64,000 nt of DNA from Lachnospiraceae bacterium (lineage in GTDB: Bacteria > Bacillota > Clostridia > Lachnospirales > Lachnospiraceae): assembly GCA_017546025.1 (NCBI GenBank), contig JAFYYS010000015.1, positions 1 through 64,000 on the forward strand. The letters are read 5' to 3'. Both the position numbers and the translations under genes were made by a program. Shown piece after piece: positions 34,779 to 42,743 of the stretch. Below the pieces are notes generated by a model, which did no database searches, had not been told where the DNA came from, and saw nothing but the letters and a program-made list of their open reading frames with translations. Numbering within the stretch: the first letter of the stretch is position 1; the number at the start of each line of letters is the position of its first letter.

Positions 34779-35930
34779 ATGAAATATGCATGTCTGAATC
34801 CGATTGCCCAGGTAGGGCTTGACGTTTTTGAGAATAAGTATGAGAAGGTTGATAACCTTGACGATGCGGAGCTTTGCCTCGTAAGAAGCGCAGCAATGCA
34901 TGACCTTGAGTTCAACGATAAGCTTCTTGCAGTAGCAAGAGCAGGCGCAGGCGTTAACAACATCCCGCTTGATAAGCTGGCTGAGAAAGGCGTAGTCGTA
35001 TTTAACACGCCCGGCGCAAACGCCAACGGTGTTAAGGAGCTTGTGATTGCAGGTCTTCTTCTGACGAGCCGTGATATCCTCGGCGGTATCGATTTCGTAC
35101 AGAGCATTAAGGACGACGAGAACGTTGCCAAACTTGTTGAGAAAGGCAAGGGCAAGTTCGCCGGTAAGGAAATCCAGGGCAAGAAGCTCGGTGTCATCGG
35201 TCTCGGTGCCATCGGCGTGCTCGTTGCCAACGCAGCGCATGCACTCGGCATGACCGTATACGGCTGTGATCCTTACATTTCCGTAGAGAATGCCTGGAAG
35301 CTTTCCCGCGGCATCATTCATGTGAACACCCGCGAAGAGATTTTCCAGGAGTGCGATTACATCACCGTTCATGTGCCGCTTCTTGACGACACGAAGAAGA
35401 TGATCAACAAGGATACGATTGCCATGATGAAGGACGGCGTTGTCATCCTGAACTTCGCACGTGACCTTTTGGTAGACGACGACGCTATGGAGGAGGCACT
35501 TGCTTCCGGCAAGGTAGCGCATTATATCACCGATTTCCCGAATGCCAGAACAGCAGGCATGAAGGGTGTTATCGCAATCCCGCATCTCGGCGCTTCCACC
35601 GAAGAGTCCGAGGACAACTGCGCGAAGATGGCCGTTAAGGAGCTTCGTGAGTTTATCGAGAACGGTAACATTTTGAATTCCGTTAACTTCCCGACTCTCG
35701 ATGCCGGCATCTGCCGCGTGGAAAGCCGTATCTGCATCCTGCACAAGAACATTCCGAATGTTCTGAGCCAGTTCACGGGTGCCGTTGCGGGCATTAACAT
35801 CGAGAATATGTACAACAAGAGCAGAGGCGATTATGCATACAGCGTTCTTGACGTATGCGGCACGATCACCGATGCGATGGTTGACCGGATCAAAGCGGTT
35901 GACGGTGTTTTGAAAGTAAGAGTTCTGTAA
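34779..35930 (+). CDS. serA: D-3-phosphoglycerate dehydrogenase with C-terminal ACT domain
   Basis: Oxidises 3-phosphoglycerate to 3-phosphohydroxypyruvate with NAD+. 383 residues. The NAD-binding G-L-G-A-I-G motif lies near 147-152, catalytic Arg in the L-N-F-A-R-D block near 230 and His in P-H-L-G-A-S-T near 278. The last 75 residues form an ACT domain that could bind serine for feedback control. This is the short SerA form without the intervening domain. The 12-base gap and AGGAGGG site indicate an operon with serC; the AAA ATPase follows by 24 bases without a terminator. Confidence 0.96.
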   Translation: MKYACLNPIAQVGLDVFENKYEKVDNLDDAELCLVRSAAMHDLEFNDKLLAVARAGAGVNNIPLDKLAEKGVVVFNTPGANANGVKELVIAGLLLTSRDILGGIDFVQSIKDDENVAKLVEKGKGKFAGKEIQGKKLGVIGLGAIGVLVANAAHALGMTVYGCDPYISVENAWKLSRGIIHVNTREEIFQECDYITVHVPLLDDTKKMINKDTIAMMKDGVVILNFARDLLVDDDAMEEALASGKVAHYITDFPNARTAGMKGVIAIPHLGASTEESEDNCAKMAVKELREFIENGNILNSVNFPTLDAGICRVESRICILHKNIPNVLSQFTGAVAGINIENMYNKSRGDYAYSVLDVCGTITDAMVDRIKAVDGVLKVRVL

Positions 35931-35954
35931 TTTTGTAAACCGGAGGAATTCTCC

Positions 35955-37373
35955 TTGGCAGAGAAAAGTGAGAAAAGCTTAAAGGAAATGCTCGCCATCT
36001 GTGACGAGATCTGCAGTACCATTGCCCGTCTTAACGTCGGTGCGGTGCTCTGTCTCGGCACACCGTTTAAGGCGTTACTGCATAAGGAACTGGCAGAGTT
36101 CGCGATTTTCCTTGAGGATACGGACGGCGTCATCACGGCAGAAGAGCAGGGACTGATTAAAGAATATCTCGGCGTGTCATTTACCATCGCAGAGATGCGC
36201 ACAATCAGAGACCGGCTGAATGCCCCGACAAGCTCGTACGGTTCCACGAGACCGAAGGCTCTGAAGTATTTCATTCTGGCCGATGCAGGCAAGAAGATTC
36301 CTAACGATCCGTATATGGGTCAGAACGCCCAGATTCTCGTCGATACGTATAAGGCGTTCGGACAGCATATTCTGTCCCAGCAGACCGAAGCGGACGAGAA
36401 GCAGGTGTCCCGCATGAGCCAGTATACGCAGATGCTGGAGACATTTCTCAAGGAATACGGCGTATTTTACACCAATCAGTTCAAGGTTGTCCGCTCCAAG
36501 CAGGCCATGCCCGCAAAGAGCAAGACCGACGTCAACAATGTTGAGGATGTTGAGAAGATACTCGAGGAACTGAATTCCCTGGTCGGACTTGATAATGTCA
36601 AATCTGACATCTCTGCTTTGGTGGACCTGATTCGCGTGCAGAAGATGCGTGAGGCAAATGGCATGAAGTCGGCGGACATCAGCAAGCACATGGTATTTTT
36701 CGGAAACCCCGGTACCGGTAAGACGACGGTTGCGAGAATGCTTTCGAAGATTTACCGCGGGCTCGGTGTTCTTTCCGGCGGACAGCTGATTGAAGTGGAC
36801 CGCGGCGGCCTGGTATGCGGCTATGTCGGACAGACGGCGATTAAGACGCAGGAAGTCATCGACAAGTCCATCGACGGCGTGTTGTTCATCGATGAAGCTT
36901 ATACGCTGAACGTTGGTAAAGGTGAGAATGACTTCGGTCAGGAAGCCGTTGATACGCTTTTGAAGGCAATGGAGGATAACCGTGACCGGCTGGTTGTCAT
37001 CGTTGCAGGTTATACGGGACCGATGGAGCAGTTCATCGATTCGAACCCGGGACTGAAGTCCAGATTCAATAAGTATATCCGTTTTGATGATTACACGCCC
37101 GATGAGCTGATTCAGATTCTCGAGGGCATGTGCAAAGGAAAGGATTATTCGCTGAGTCCGGAAGCCAGAGAGGTGGCCATTAAGTATTTCGAGAGCCGCG
37201 TGGAGAGCAAGGCCGAAGACTTTGCGAATGCCCGTGAAGCCCGAAACTATCTCGAGAAGGCCATCACGAATCACGCCATCCGCGTGGTTAAGCTGAAGGA
37301 TCCCGACAAGAAGGTCCTGTCCACCCTGGAAGCCGAAGATCTGAACACGATTACGGCTGCGACAATCTGTTAA
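35955..37373 (+). CDS. AAA ATPase of the SpoVK/CbbX type with helical N-terminal domain
   Basis: 472 residues from a TTG start eight bases after GGAGG. Residues 1-190 are helical; the stretch with an F-L-E-D-T-D-G-V-I-T-x-x-E core resembles the TerB tellurite-resistance fold. The AAA module shows Walker A G-N-P-G-T-G-K-T-T (about 254), the G-Y-V-G-Q-T pore segment typical of CbbX/SpoVK, Walker B L-F-I-D-E-A-Y and a C-terminal lid with A-R-E-A-R-N. CbbX-type enzymes remodel a partner protein; there is no rubisco here, so the client is unknown. It may be co-transcribed with serC-serA. Confidence 0.85.
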   Translation: MAEKSEKSLKEMLAICDEICSTIARLNVGAVLCLGTPFKALLHKELAEFAIFLEDTDGVITAEEQGLIKEYLGVSFTIAEMRTIRDRLNAPTSSYGSTRPKALKYFILADAGKKIPNDPYMGQNAQILVDTYKAFGQHILSQQTEADEKQVSRMSQYTQMLETFLKEYGVFYTNQFKVVRSKQAMPAKSKTDVNNVEDVEKILEELNSLVGLDNVKSDISALVDLIRVQKMREANGMKSADISKHMVFFGNPGTGKTTVARMLSKIYRGLGVLSGGQLIEVDRGGLVCGYVGQTAIKTQEVIDKSIDGVLFIDEAYTLNVGKGENDFGQEAVDTLLKAMEDNRDRLVVIVAGYTGPMEQFIDSNPGLKSRFNKYIRFDDYTPDELIQILEGMCKGKDYSLSPEAREVAIKYFESRVESKAEDFANAREARNYLEKAITNHAIRVVKLKDPDKKVLSTLEAEDLNTITAATIC

Positions 37374-37380
37374 AAAGGAC

Positions 37381-37411
37381 GGGGCTGTACCTGCGGGTAC
37401 AGCCCCTTTAT
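37381..37411 (+). terminator. Terminator after the AAA ATPase
   Basis: GGGGCTGTACC pairs perfectly with GGTACAGCCCC over a TGCG loop, followed by TTTAT. The run of T is short, but the stem is very strong. Confidence 0.85.
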
Positions 37412-37434
37412 CATTCATTGAAAAGGAGCACACC

Positions 37435-37692
37435 ATGGAAACGAGAGTAGCAGTGATGAGCATCTTGGTAGAAGAATCAGAGGGACGCCCTTCGGAGTCG
37501 GTTAAGCAGCTGAACGCCCTTTTACACGAGTTCGGCCAGTACATCATCGGCCGCATGGGAATCCCGTACCACCAGAAACAGGTCAACATCATCAGCATCG
37601 CTATGGATGCCCCGCAGAATGCAATTTCGGCCCTTTCCGGCAGAATCGGCCGTCTGCCCGGCGTGACCGTGAAGACGACATATACGAAGTAG
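37435..37692 (+). CDS. TM1266-family putative iron-only hydrogenase system regulator
   Basis: 85 residues. It begins with E-T-R-V-A-V-M-S-I-L-V and contains the G-Q-Y-I-I-G-R-M-G-I-P-Y and A-L-S-G-R-I-G-R-L-P-G-V blocks that define this small ACT/ferredoxin-like-fold family. Members are usually found with [FeFe]-hydrogenase maturation genes; none is in this window, so it stands apart from its normal partners. ATG is preceded by AAAGGAG. Function as a regulator is a family-level assumption. Confidence 0.87.
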   Translation: METRVAVMSILVEESEGRPSESVKQLNALLHEFGQYIIGRMGIPYHQKQVNIISIAMDAPQNAISALSGRIGRLPGVTVKTTYTK

Positions 37693-37755
37693 GGGAAGGG
37701 TGGTCCGCGCCCGGTTTGAGCGGTCGGAAAAGTTGTGAAGACTCGGTGAAAAGAG

Positions 37756-37784
37756 TTGCAATTGAAGAACGAATATGATAAACT
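37756..37784 (+). promoter_or_regulatory. Possible promoter of the hemolysin III family gene
   Basis: TTGCAA (37756-37761) and TAAACT (37779-37784) with a 17-base spacer. The -10 lies inside the left arm of the terminator hairpin that follows, so a transcript begun here would lack that arm and could not form the terminator. Confidence 0.4.
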
Positions 37785-37828
37785 ATGACATGTGGTAATG
37801 AAAACTACGTGTCATAGTTTATTTTATT
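37778..37828 (+). terminator. Terminator upstream of the hemolysin III family gene
   Basis: A 16-pair stem (37778-37793 with 37807-37822, one G-T pair) closes a 13-base loop and is followed by a T-rich tail. It should stop transcripts coming from the TM1266 gene. Confidence 0.75.
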
Positions 37829-37846
37829 GAAATCGAGGATACAGTC

Positions 37847-38518
37847 ATGAAACGGACTCCGCTTGCGGAAAGAGAGTTTTTGGATTATACAAAGGGGGAA
37901 GAAATCTTTAACATGGTGACGCACATTGTCGGAGCGGCGATTGCAATCGCCATCACGGTACTGTGCATCGTCATGGGAGCCTGCCATCATAACCCGTGGG
38001 CTGTTGTCACGGCGTCCATATACGGCAGCGCGATGATTGTGATGTTCACGGTTTCTTCCATCTATCACGGCCTGCATAAGAATATGGGCAAACAGGTGAT
38101 GCGAGTCGTCGATCACTGCGACATTTATTTCCTGATTGCCGGAACTTATACGCCGATAGTTCTGGTGGCGCTCCGTCCGACATACCCGGTGCTTGCCTGG
38201 GTGATTTTCGGGATCGAGTGGGGCTGCTGCTTCTTCGCGGCAACGCTGAAAGCAATTGACGTCGACCGCTATAACATTTTCACCTTCATCCTGTATGTCA
38301 CGATGGGATGGGCCATCATTTTTGCGGTTAAACCGGTGATTGAAGTCATGACCTGGAACGGCTTTTTGTGGATCCTTCTCGGCGGCCTGTCATTTACCTT
38401 CGGCGCCGTTTTGTACGCACTGGGATCAAAAGTGCGTTACTTCCACAGCGTGTTCCACATCTTCGTCATTTTCGGATGTTTGCTGCAGTTTTTCGGGATA
38501 TTATTCTATGTCATGTAG
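37847..38518 (+). CDS. Hemolysin III / PAQR-family membrane protein (YqfA-like)
   Basis: 223 residues with seven predicted membrane helices. The zinc-site signature of the family is present: S-S-I-Y-H-G-L near 65-71, V-D-H-C-D-I-Y-F-L-I-A-G-T-Y-T-P near 86-101 and the terminal H-S-V-F-H-I near 201-206. Members are putative metal-dependent membrane hydrolases related to adiponectin receptors; the name hemolysin III is historical. ATG at 37847 follows a GAGGA site. A structured repeat element begins 46 bases after the stop. Confidence 0.9.
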   Translation: MKRTPLAEREFLDYTKGEEIFNMVTHIVGAAIAIAITVLCIVMGACHHNPWAVVTASIYGSAMIVMFTVSSIYHGLHKNMGKQVMRVVDHCDIYFLIAGTYTPIVLVALRPTYPVLAWVIFGIEWGCCFFAATLKAIDVDRYNIFTFILYVTMGWAIIFAVKPVIEVMTWNGFLWILLGGLSFTFGAVLYALGSKVRYFHSVFHIFVIFGCLLQFFGILFYVM

Positions 38519-38564
38519 GATGGCAACAGATAAAGCAACTTAAGCAGTCGCGTCGGATTATCTC

Positions 38565-38703
38565 CTGCCAGGTCGCATCGAAAGAGAAAAGAAATATCAA
38601 AGCAGCCTGCCTAAGCAGGTGCCCCTGAAGAAGGAGAATAATCCTTCTCAGGGGCACCTCTTGGCGCGGCTGCTTTCTTGTCTTTTTTGATGCGACCTGC
38701 CAG
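38565..38703 (+). repeat. Structured repeat element, copy 1
   Basis: An imperfect palindrome that folds into nested stems. Outer stem: AGGTCGCATC (38570-38579) with GATGCGACCT (38689-38698), extended outwards to 38565 and 38703 with one mismatch. Middle stem: AAAGCAGCC (38599-38607) with GGCTGCTTT (38668-38676). Inside are hairpin A (CCTGC-CTAA-GCAGG, 38606-38619) and hairpin B (15 pairs with one bulged A, 38620-38656). The core (38599-38676) recurs inverted at 49188-49264 with five differences, four of which form two compensating pairs. It lies 46 bases after the hemolysin III gene, in the same orientation. Confidence 0.9.
38655..38678 (+). repeat. 24-base direct repeat, unit 1
   Basis: This segment, covering the end of hairpin B and the right arm of the middle stem of the element, is repeated exactly at 38707-38730. 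Confidence 0.9.
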
Positions 38704-38706
38704 CTA

Positions 38707-38730
38707 CACCTCTTGGCGCGGCTGCTTTCT
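38707..38730 (+). repeat. 24-base direct repeat, unit 2
   Basis: Perfect copy of 38655-38678, placed just outside the outer stem of the structured element. It looks like a remnant of a second, truncated element or a slippage product. Confidence 0.9.
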
Positions 38731-39153
38731 ATTTCAGAGTGGCCGTCCTACATGACTCTTGGCAGGGAAGGTGTGATTTGCTTGTGGTTTCTGCAAGTTC
38801 CGGCCTACGAAATGTTTGTGTTTAAGAATTGGGTAGGATTTGGGACCTACGAGAATCAAGAATCTGAAGAATTGGTGGGAACAGGGACGAGGCGGTTCAT
38901 ACGGAATTTAGAATTTAAGAAAAAAAGGTAGGAAGCCGGATCTGTCATTTTCATACGAAATCTTGTAAAGACTGACTATCGTATGAAACGAGTTGTTTGG
39001 ATGTGCATACTGAATCCTTTATAAGTTTAGTTCCGTATGAATTCGGGGCAGATAGTTTCCAACTGAAATTGTAAATGATGTGATTCCGTGGGAACAGAAG
39101 CTTAGTGAGGGAGTGAAAATGAGCGCAGAACGGCGCAAAACCGGGAGGCTGCG

Positions 39154-39363
39154 GTGAAAGAAAGGATTCCGGAATTTTGCCCTCATCAATCGCCGACAGG
39201 TGCTTTGGATGCTAAAACCACTAAGGAGATTATGGGGGTATTGCGACGACTGAATGAGAATGGCAAAACAGTTGTTGCAGTCACACATGACAGAGATGTT
39301 CCGGCCTACGCCAAACGGATCATAAACATTGAGGATGGCTTAATCACTGATTTCAGTGTTTAA
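39154..39363 (+). pseudogene. Remnant of an ABC transporter ATP-binding protein
   Basis: About 69 residues are readable, and only the last 55 match the end of a MacB-type ABC ATPase: P-T-G-A-L-D, then V-V-A-V-T-H-D with the switch histidine and R-I-I-N-I-E-D-G. Walker A, Q-loop and signature are missing, and the Walker B D-E that should precede P-T-G reads Q-S. The likely start has no ribosome site. It cannot bind ATP and is a decayed fragment; no matching permease remains nearby. Confidence 0.85.
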
Positions 39364-39400
39364 AAAAGAACCCGGTCGAAAGATGCTTCGACCGGGTTCT
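39362..39400 (-). terminator. Terminator of tyrS
   Basis: A 14-pair stem (39367-39380 with 39387-39400) over an AGATGC loop. On the minus strand it runs into a six-T stretch, so it ends tyrS transcription; the plus side has only a weak tail. Confidence 0.88.
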
Positions 39401-39413
39401 TATTGCCTTTATA

Positions 39414-40634
39414 TTATTTCAGCACAACCTTCTTGAAGTTCTTCTTGCCTCGCTTGACAAGCAGACCGGCGTTGCACTGTTCCTTGGTGAAGGTTGCCTT
39501 GAAGTCGGTGACCTTCTCGCCGTCGACAAGGACACCGCCCTGCTCGACGTTACGGCGGCCCTCGGAACGGGTAGGAGCGAGTCCTGCCTTTACGAGGATG
39601 GAAACGATGTCGATGGCACCGTCGGTGAAGTCTTCGTCGGTAAGGGGAGCCTCAGGTGCGTCCTCAGCGCTTCCTGCGCCGAAGAGGGAACGTGCCTGCT
39701 CCCTGGCCTTAACGGCTTCCTCCTCGCCGTGTACGAGCTTGGTAAGCTCGAAAGCGAGAATCTCCTTCGCTTCGTTGAGCTGGCTGCCTTCCCAGCTGCT
39801 CATCCTGTCGATTTCCTCAAGCGGCAGGAACGTCAGCATGCGGATGCAGTTCATGACGTCGGCGTCCGCAACATTTCTCCAGTACTGGAAGAACTCGAAC
39901 GGAGAGGTCTTCTCCGGATCCAACCAAACGGCGCCCTTCTCGGTCTTGCCCATCTTCTTGCCTTCGGAATTGAGCAGGAGAGTAATGGTCATCGCAGAAG
40001 CGTCTTTGCCGAGCTTTCTGCGGATCAGCTCGGTACCGCCGAGCATGTTGCTCCACTGGTCGTCGCCGCCGAACTGCAGATTGCAGCCGTAATCCTGGAA
40101 CAGTCTGTAGAAGTCGTAGCTCTGCATGATCATGTAGTTAAATTCAAGGAACGTAAGACCGCGCTCCATGCGCTGCTTGTAGCACTCGGCCGTCAGCATG
40201 CGGTTTACTGAAAAATGAGGACCCACCTCGCGAAGCAGCTCAACATAGTTGAGGTCGAGGAGCCAGTCTGCATTGTTGACAATCATGGCTTTTCCGTCGG
40301 AAAAGTCGATGAAACGTGCCATTTGTTTCTTGAAGCATTCGATGTTGTGGTCAATCTGCTCCTTGGTGAGCATCTTACGCATGTCGGTCTTGCCCGAAGG
40401 GTCGCCAATCATGCCGGTGCCGCCGCCCAAAAGGGCAATCGGCTTGTTGCCTGCCATCTGCAGACGCTTCATCAGGCAGAGTGCCATGAAGTGTCCAACG
40501 TGAAGGCTGTCTGCGGTCGGGTCAAATCCGATGTAGAAGGTTGCTTTTCCTTCGTTAATCAGGTTTGAAACCAGTTCTTCGTCCGTAACCTGTGCGATGA
40601 GGCCGCGGGCTTTCAGTTCGTCGTAAATCTTCAT
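39414..40634 (-). CDS. tyrS: Tyrosyl-tRNA synthetase
   Basis: Charges tRNA-Tyr with tyrosine. 406 residues, ATG at 40634 behind GGGAGGT. Class I signatures: HIGH-like H-V-G-H (about 46-49) and KMSKS-like K-M-G-K-T (about 230). The C-terminal 65 residues form the S4 RNA-binding domain with [10 protein letters not shown]. This is the bacterial TyrS type with the K-F-G-K-T-like variant. Transcription is controlled by the T-box leader directly upstream. Confidence 0.97.
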   Translation of the reverse strand: MKIYDELKARGLIAQVTDEELVSNLINEGKATFYIGFDPTADSLHVGHFMALCLMKRLQMAGNKPIALLGGGTGMIGDPSGKTDMRKMLTKEQIDHNIECFKKQMARFIDFSDGKAMIVNNADWLLDLNYVELLREVGPHFSVNRMLTAECYKQRMERGLTFLEFNYMIMQSYDFYRLFQDYGCNLQFGGDDQWSNMLGGTELIRRKLGKDASAMTITLLLNSEGKKMGKTEKGAVWLDPEKTSPFEFFQYWRNVADADVMNCIRMLTFLPLEEIDRMSSWEGSQLNEAKEILAFELTKLVHGEEEAVKAREQARSLFGAGSAEDAPEAPLTDEDFTDGAIDIVSILVKAGLAPTRSEGRRNVEQGGVLVDGEKVTDFKATFTKEQCNAGLLVKRGKKNFKKVVLK

Positions 40635-40654
40635 AATGAAACCTCCCGGAAAAT

Positions 40655-40922
40655 CAAAAACCCCCGTCCTTTTTAAAGGACGAGGGGGGATCTCGTGTTA
40701 CCACCTTTATTCGCGCGGGACTCACATCCCGTGCCTTAGCGAGTACGGCCGAAGCTTATACTCCTGCAGGATAACGGTCGCAGCCGTCGCAGCCTACTCG
40801 AACCCTTTCGGTGCGCAGCATCGGGGAGGTATTCCGAAGGTTGTTCCCTGCGCCTCTCACCGTCCGGCCGCTCTCTGTAGGTTCGTGCCCTCGTACTATG
40901 TCCCGTCAAAGCCTTTTGCTTA
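40655..40922 (-). promoter_or_regulatory. T-box riboswitch leader of tyrS
   Basis: On the minus strand the conserved T-box sequence (AAGGTGGTAACACG, complement of 40694-40707) is followed by a terminator stem (40661-40689) with a T-run. Upstream, a Stem III-like hairpin (CGGGA/TCCCG) and a long Stem I are visible. The triplet TAC at 40831-40829 lies in a purine-flanked loop of Stem I and is the likely specifier for tyrosine. Uncharged tRNA-Tyr would stabilise the antiterminator and switch tyrS on. Confidence 0.92.
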
Positions 40923-40927
40923 TCGTG

Positions 40928-40955
40928 ATTATAGCAGACGCACGGAATATGTCAA
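40928..40955 (-). promoter_or_regulatory. Consensus promoter of the tyrS T-box leader
   Basis: Perfect TTGACA (complement of 40950-40955) and TATAAT (complement of 40928-40933) with a 16-base spacer. Confidence 0.88.
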
Positions 40956-40975
40956 GAGATTTTTTTCCTTTTATC

Positions 40976-41004
40976 TTGATAAATCGGGCGTTTCCACATA
41001 TAAT
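40976..41004 (+). promoter_or_regulatory. Promoter of the GH25 gene
   Basis: TTGATA (40976-40981) and TATAAT (40999-41004) with a 17-base spacer, back-to-back with the tyrS promoter. A small GGGG-AATG-CCCC hairpin followed by a T-run (41011-41030) lies at the predicted transcript start. Confidence 0.75.
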
Positions 41005-41048
41005 CTTTATGGGGAATGCCCCGAATTTTTCAGGGAACGGACGGAATT

Positions 41049-42719
41049 ATGGAACAGGAAGAAATCATGGAACAGATGAAGATACATCTCCGGAACCGGC
41101 GCATTGCGTTCTGGGTTGTATTTGCCCTTTTCATCGTGGCTGCCACAGCTTTCGGCATCATGCTGGCAGAGTACGAGAAGAGTAAGAAGAATAAGGAGAC
41201 TACACCTGTAGAACCGGCTACGGTTTTTGTGCTTGAAAACGCAGCGGAACAGGCAGCCTCTTTTAAGGGAGAACACAGCACGGTTCAGGTTGAGACAATC
41301 CTCGGATGGCAGTATATCACGCTTTCCTATCCGGGCGGTTTTTCGCTGAGCGTGCGTAACGAGTACCCGAAGGAACGTGTTGAATCCGACGACATCCTGT
41401 CGGCCTTCATCCGAAACGGCGGGGAGATCCGCAAGCTGCATAACGACGTGACGCCGGAGAGCATCTTCAAACTCGCCCTGCAGGAGCCGGTGACGATGGA
41501 GGACTATCAGTACCTCTTCTTCGGGAACGGCGACGGCACGTACGGTTTCATCAATATGATTACACTCGACGAGGCCGTTTCGGTTGATCCGAAAACGGTG
41601 GCAGCGTCGTATTTTACAACGGCTGCGAAGGAAGATGAGACGGTTTCCGTCAAGGTTGCCGGAGCAGAATACACGTTCCGTTCCGGAACGCCTTATGTAT
41701 CCTTTGAGGGCTTCCAGATCAGCGACGAGAACCACCTGCTTGTGATTTCGACGCCGGTTTGCCTCGCGAAGGGAGAGTATATCGGATATCTGGACGGAAC
41801 CATTGTTCCGTCGGGCGACCATTTCGCCATGATCAATTCGAAATTCGGCGCTTACGTCGGACTTGATTACGAGGATCCCGGCAGCACGAAAATCATCGAG
41901 CCCGCCGCGGAGCCGATTGACAATCCGATTGTTCTGACCGGTGCTTCGTCGGGCCGGTATTACCTGCCCCGCTTTGCCAATGTGCCGTTCCATTCGTATG
42001 ACTGGAACAATCTTGTGATTAAGGATAACGGCTTCCGTGAGCTCCGCGATGACGAGGGCAACGTAATCTCCCGCATGGGTATCGACCTTTCGCATCATAA
42101 CAATGACAAAGGAGAAATCGACTGGAATCAGGTGAAGGAGGCCGGCATAGAATTTGCCATGATCCGCTGCGGTTACCGCGGTGTGACGCAGGGCTCCGTT
42201 GAGAAGGACCGCTTTGAGCTTGATAACATACGCGGTGCTGCTTCGGTCGGCATCGACATCGGACTGTACTTCTACACGCAGGCCATCACCGAGGCGGAGG
42301 CCATTGAAGAAGCGCAGTTCTGCCTTGAGCGGATTAAGGAGTATCAGGCATACGGCGCGGAAATCAAGCTTCCGATCGTCATTGATACTGAGTTATATGA
42401 GACCAAGAGCACCGCGCGCGGCAATCTGCTTACGAGAGCGGAGCGCACGAAGTGCCTGCAGGCATTCTGTAAGGTTATCGAAGAGGCCGGCTTTACGCCG
42501 ATGGTTTATGCAAGCACCCGCTGGTCGATTCTGAATTACGACCGTGACGCGCTTTCAAAGTATCCGTTCTGGTTTGCATATTACGGTGAGAAGGTTACCT
42601 ACCGGTTTGATTTTGATATCTGGCAGTATACGAGCAGCGGCACCGTCCCCGGCATCAAGGGCGACGTGGATCTCGATATCATGCTCACTTATCCCGCTAT
42701 GAAGGAGCAGCAAAACTAA
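41049..42719 (+). CDS. Membrane-anchored GH25 lysozyme-like protein
   Basis: Predicted N-acetylmuramidase acting on peptidoglycan outside the cell. 556 residues if started at ATG 41049; in-frame ATGs at 41016, 41067 and 41076 are alternatives, and no ribosome site settles the choice. One hydrophobic helix follows the basic N-terminus (about residues 20-40), giving an anchored extracellular protein. Residues 60-335 form an unidentified domain. The GH25 barrel starts at G-I-D-L-S-H-H-N and includes the acidic I-D-T-E pair. A small membrane protein gene follows after 24 bases and probably belongs to the same transcript. Confidence 0.87.
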   Translation: MEQEEIMEQMKIHLRNRRIAFWVVFALFIVAATAFGIMLAEYEKSKKNKETTPVEPATVFVLENAAEQAASFKGEHSTVQVETILGWQYITLSYPGGFSLSVRNEYPKERVESDDILSAFIRNGGEIRKLHNDVTPESIFKLALQEPVTMEDYQYLFFGNGDGTYGFINMITLDEAVSVDPKTVAASYFTTAAKEDETVSVKVAGAEYTFRSGTPYVSFEGFQISDENHLLVISTPVCLAKGEYIGYLDGTIVPSGDHFAMINSKFGAYVGLDYEDPGSTKIIEPAAEPIDNPIVLTGASSGRYYLPRFANVPFHSYDWNNLVIKDNGFRELRDDEGNVISRMGIDLSHHNNDKGEIDWNQVKEAGIEFAMIRCGYRGVTQGSVEKDRFELDNIRGAASVGIDIGLYFYTQAITEAEAIEEAQFCLERIKEYQAYGAEIKLPIVIDTELYETKSTARGNLLTRAERTKCLQAFCKVIEEAGFTPMVYASTRWSILNYDRDALSKYPFWFAYYGEKVTYRFDFDIWQYTSSGTVPGIKGDVDLDIMLTYPAMKEQQN

Positions 42720-42743
42720 ATCAAAGAAAGAGAGGACATCACG

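Larger units (their letters stand above)
38519..39153. other. Gene-poor island with structured repeats and AT-richer DNA
   Basis: No supported gene occupies these 635 bases. They hold the structured element (38565-38703), a partial direct repeat of its right arm (38707-38730), then AT-richer DNA containing a 10-base inverted repeat, TTTCATACGA at 38949-38958 and TCGTATGAAA at 38979-38988, with a third half-site CGTATGAA at 39034-39041. The composition differs from the coding neighbours and leads into a broken ABC ATPase, which suggests decay of acquired DNA. Confidence 0.6.

Noticed and set aside
34212..35744. A 510-codon minus-strand frame across serC and serA
   Set aside because: It spans two real genes and their junction and has no supporting signal.
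38713..38931. A possible 72-residue protein after the repeat element
   Set aside because: It starts inside the repeat, lacks a ribosome site and resembles no family; codon use is unlike the neighbours.
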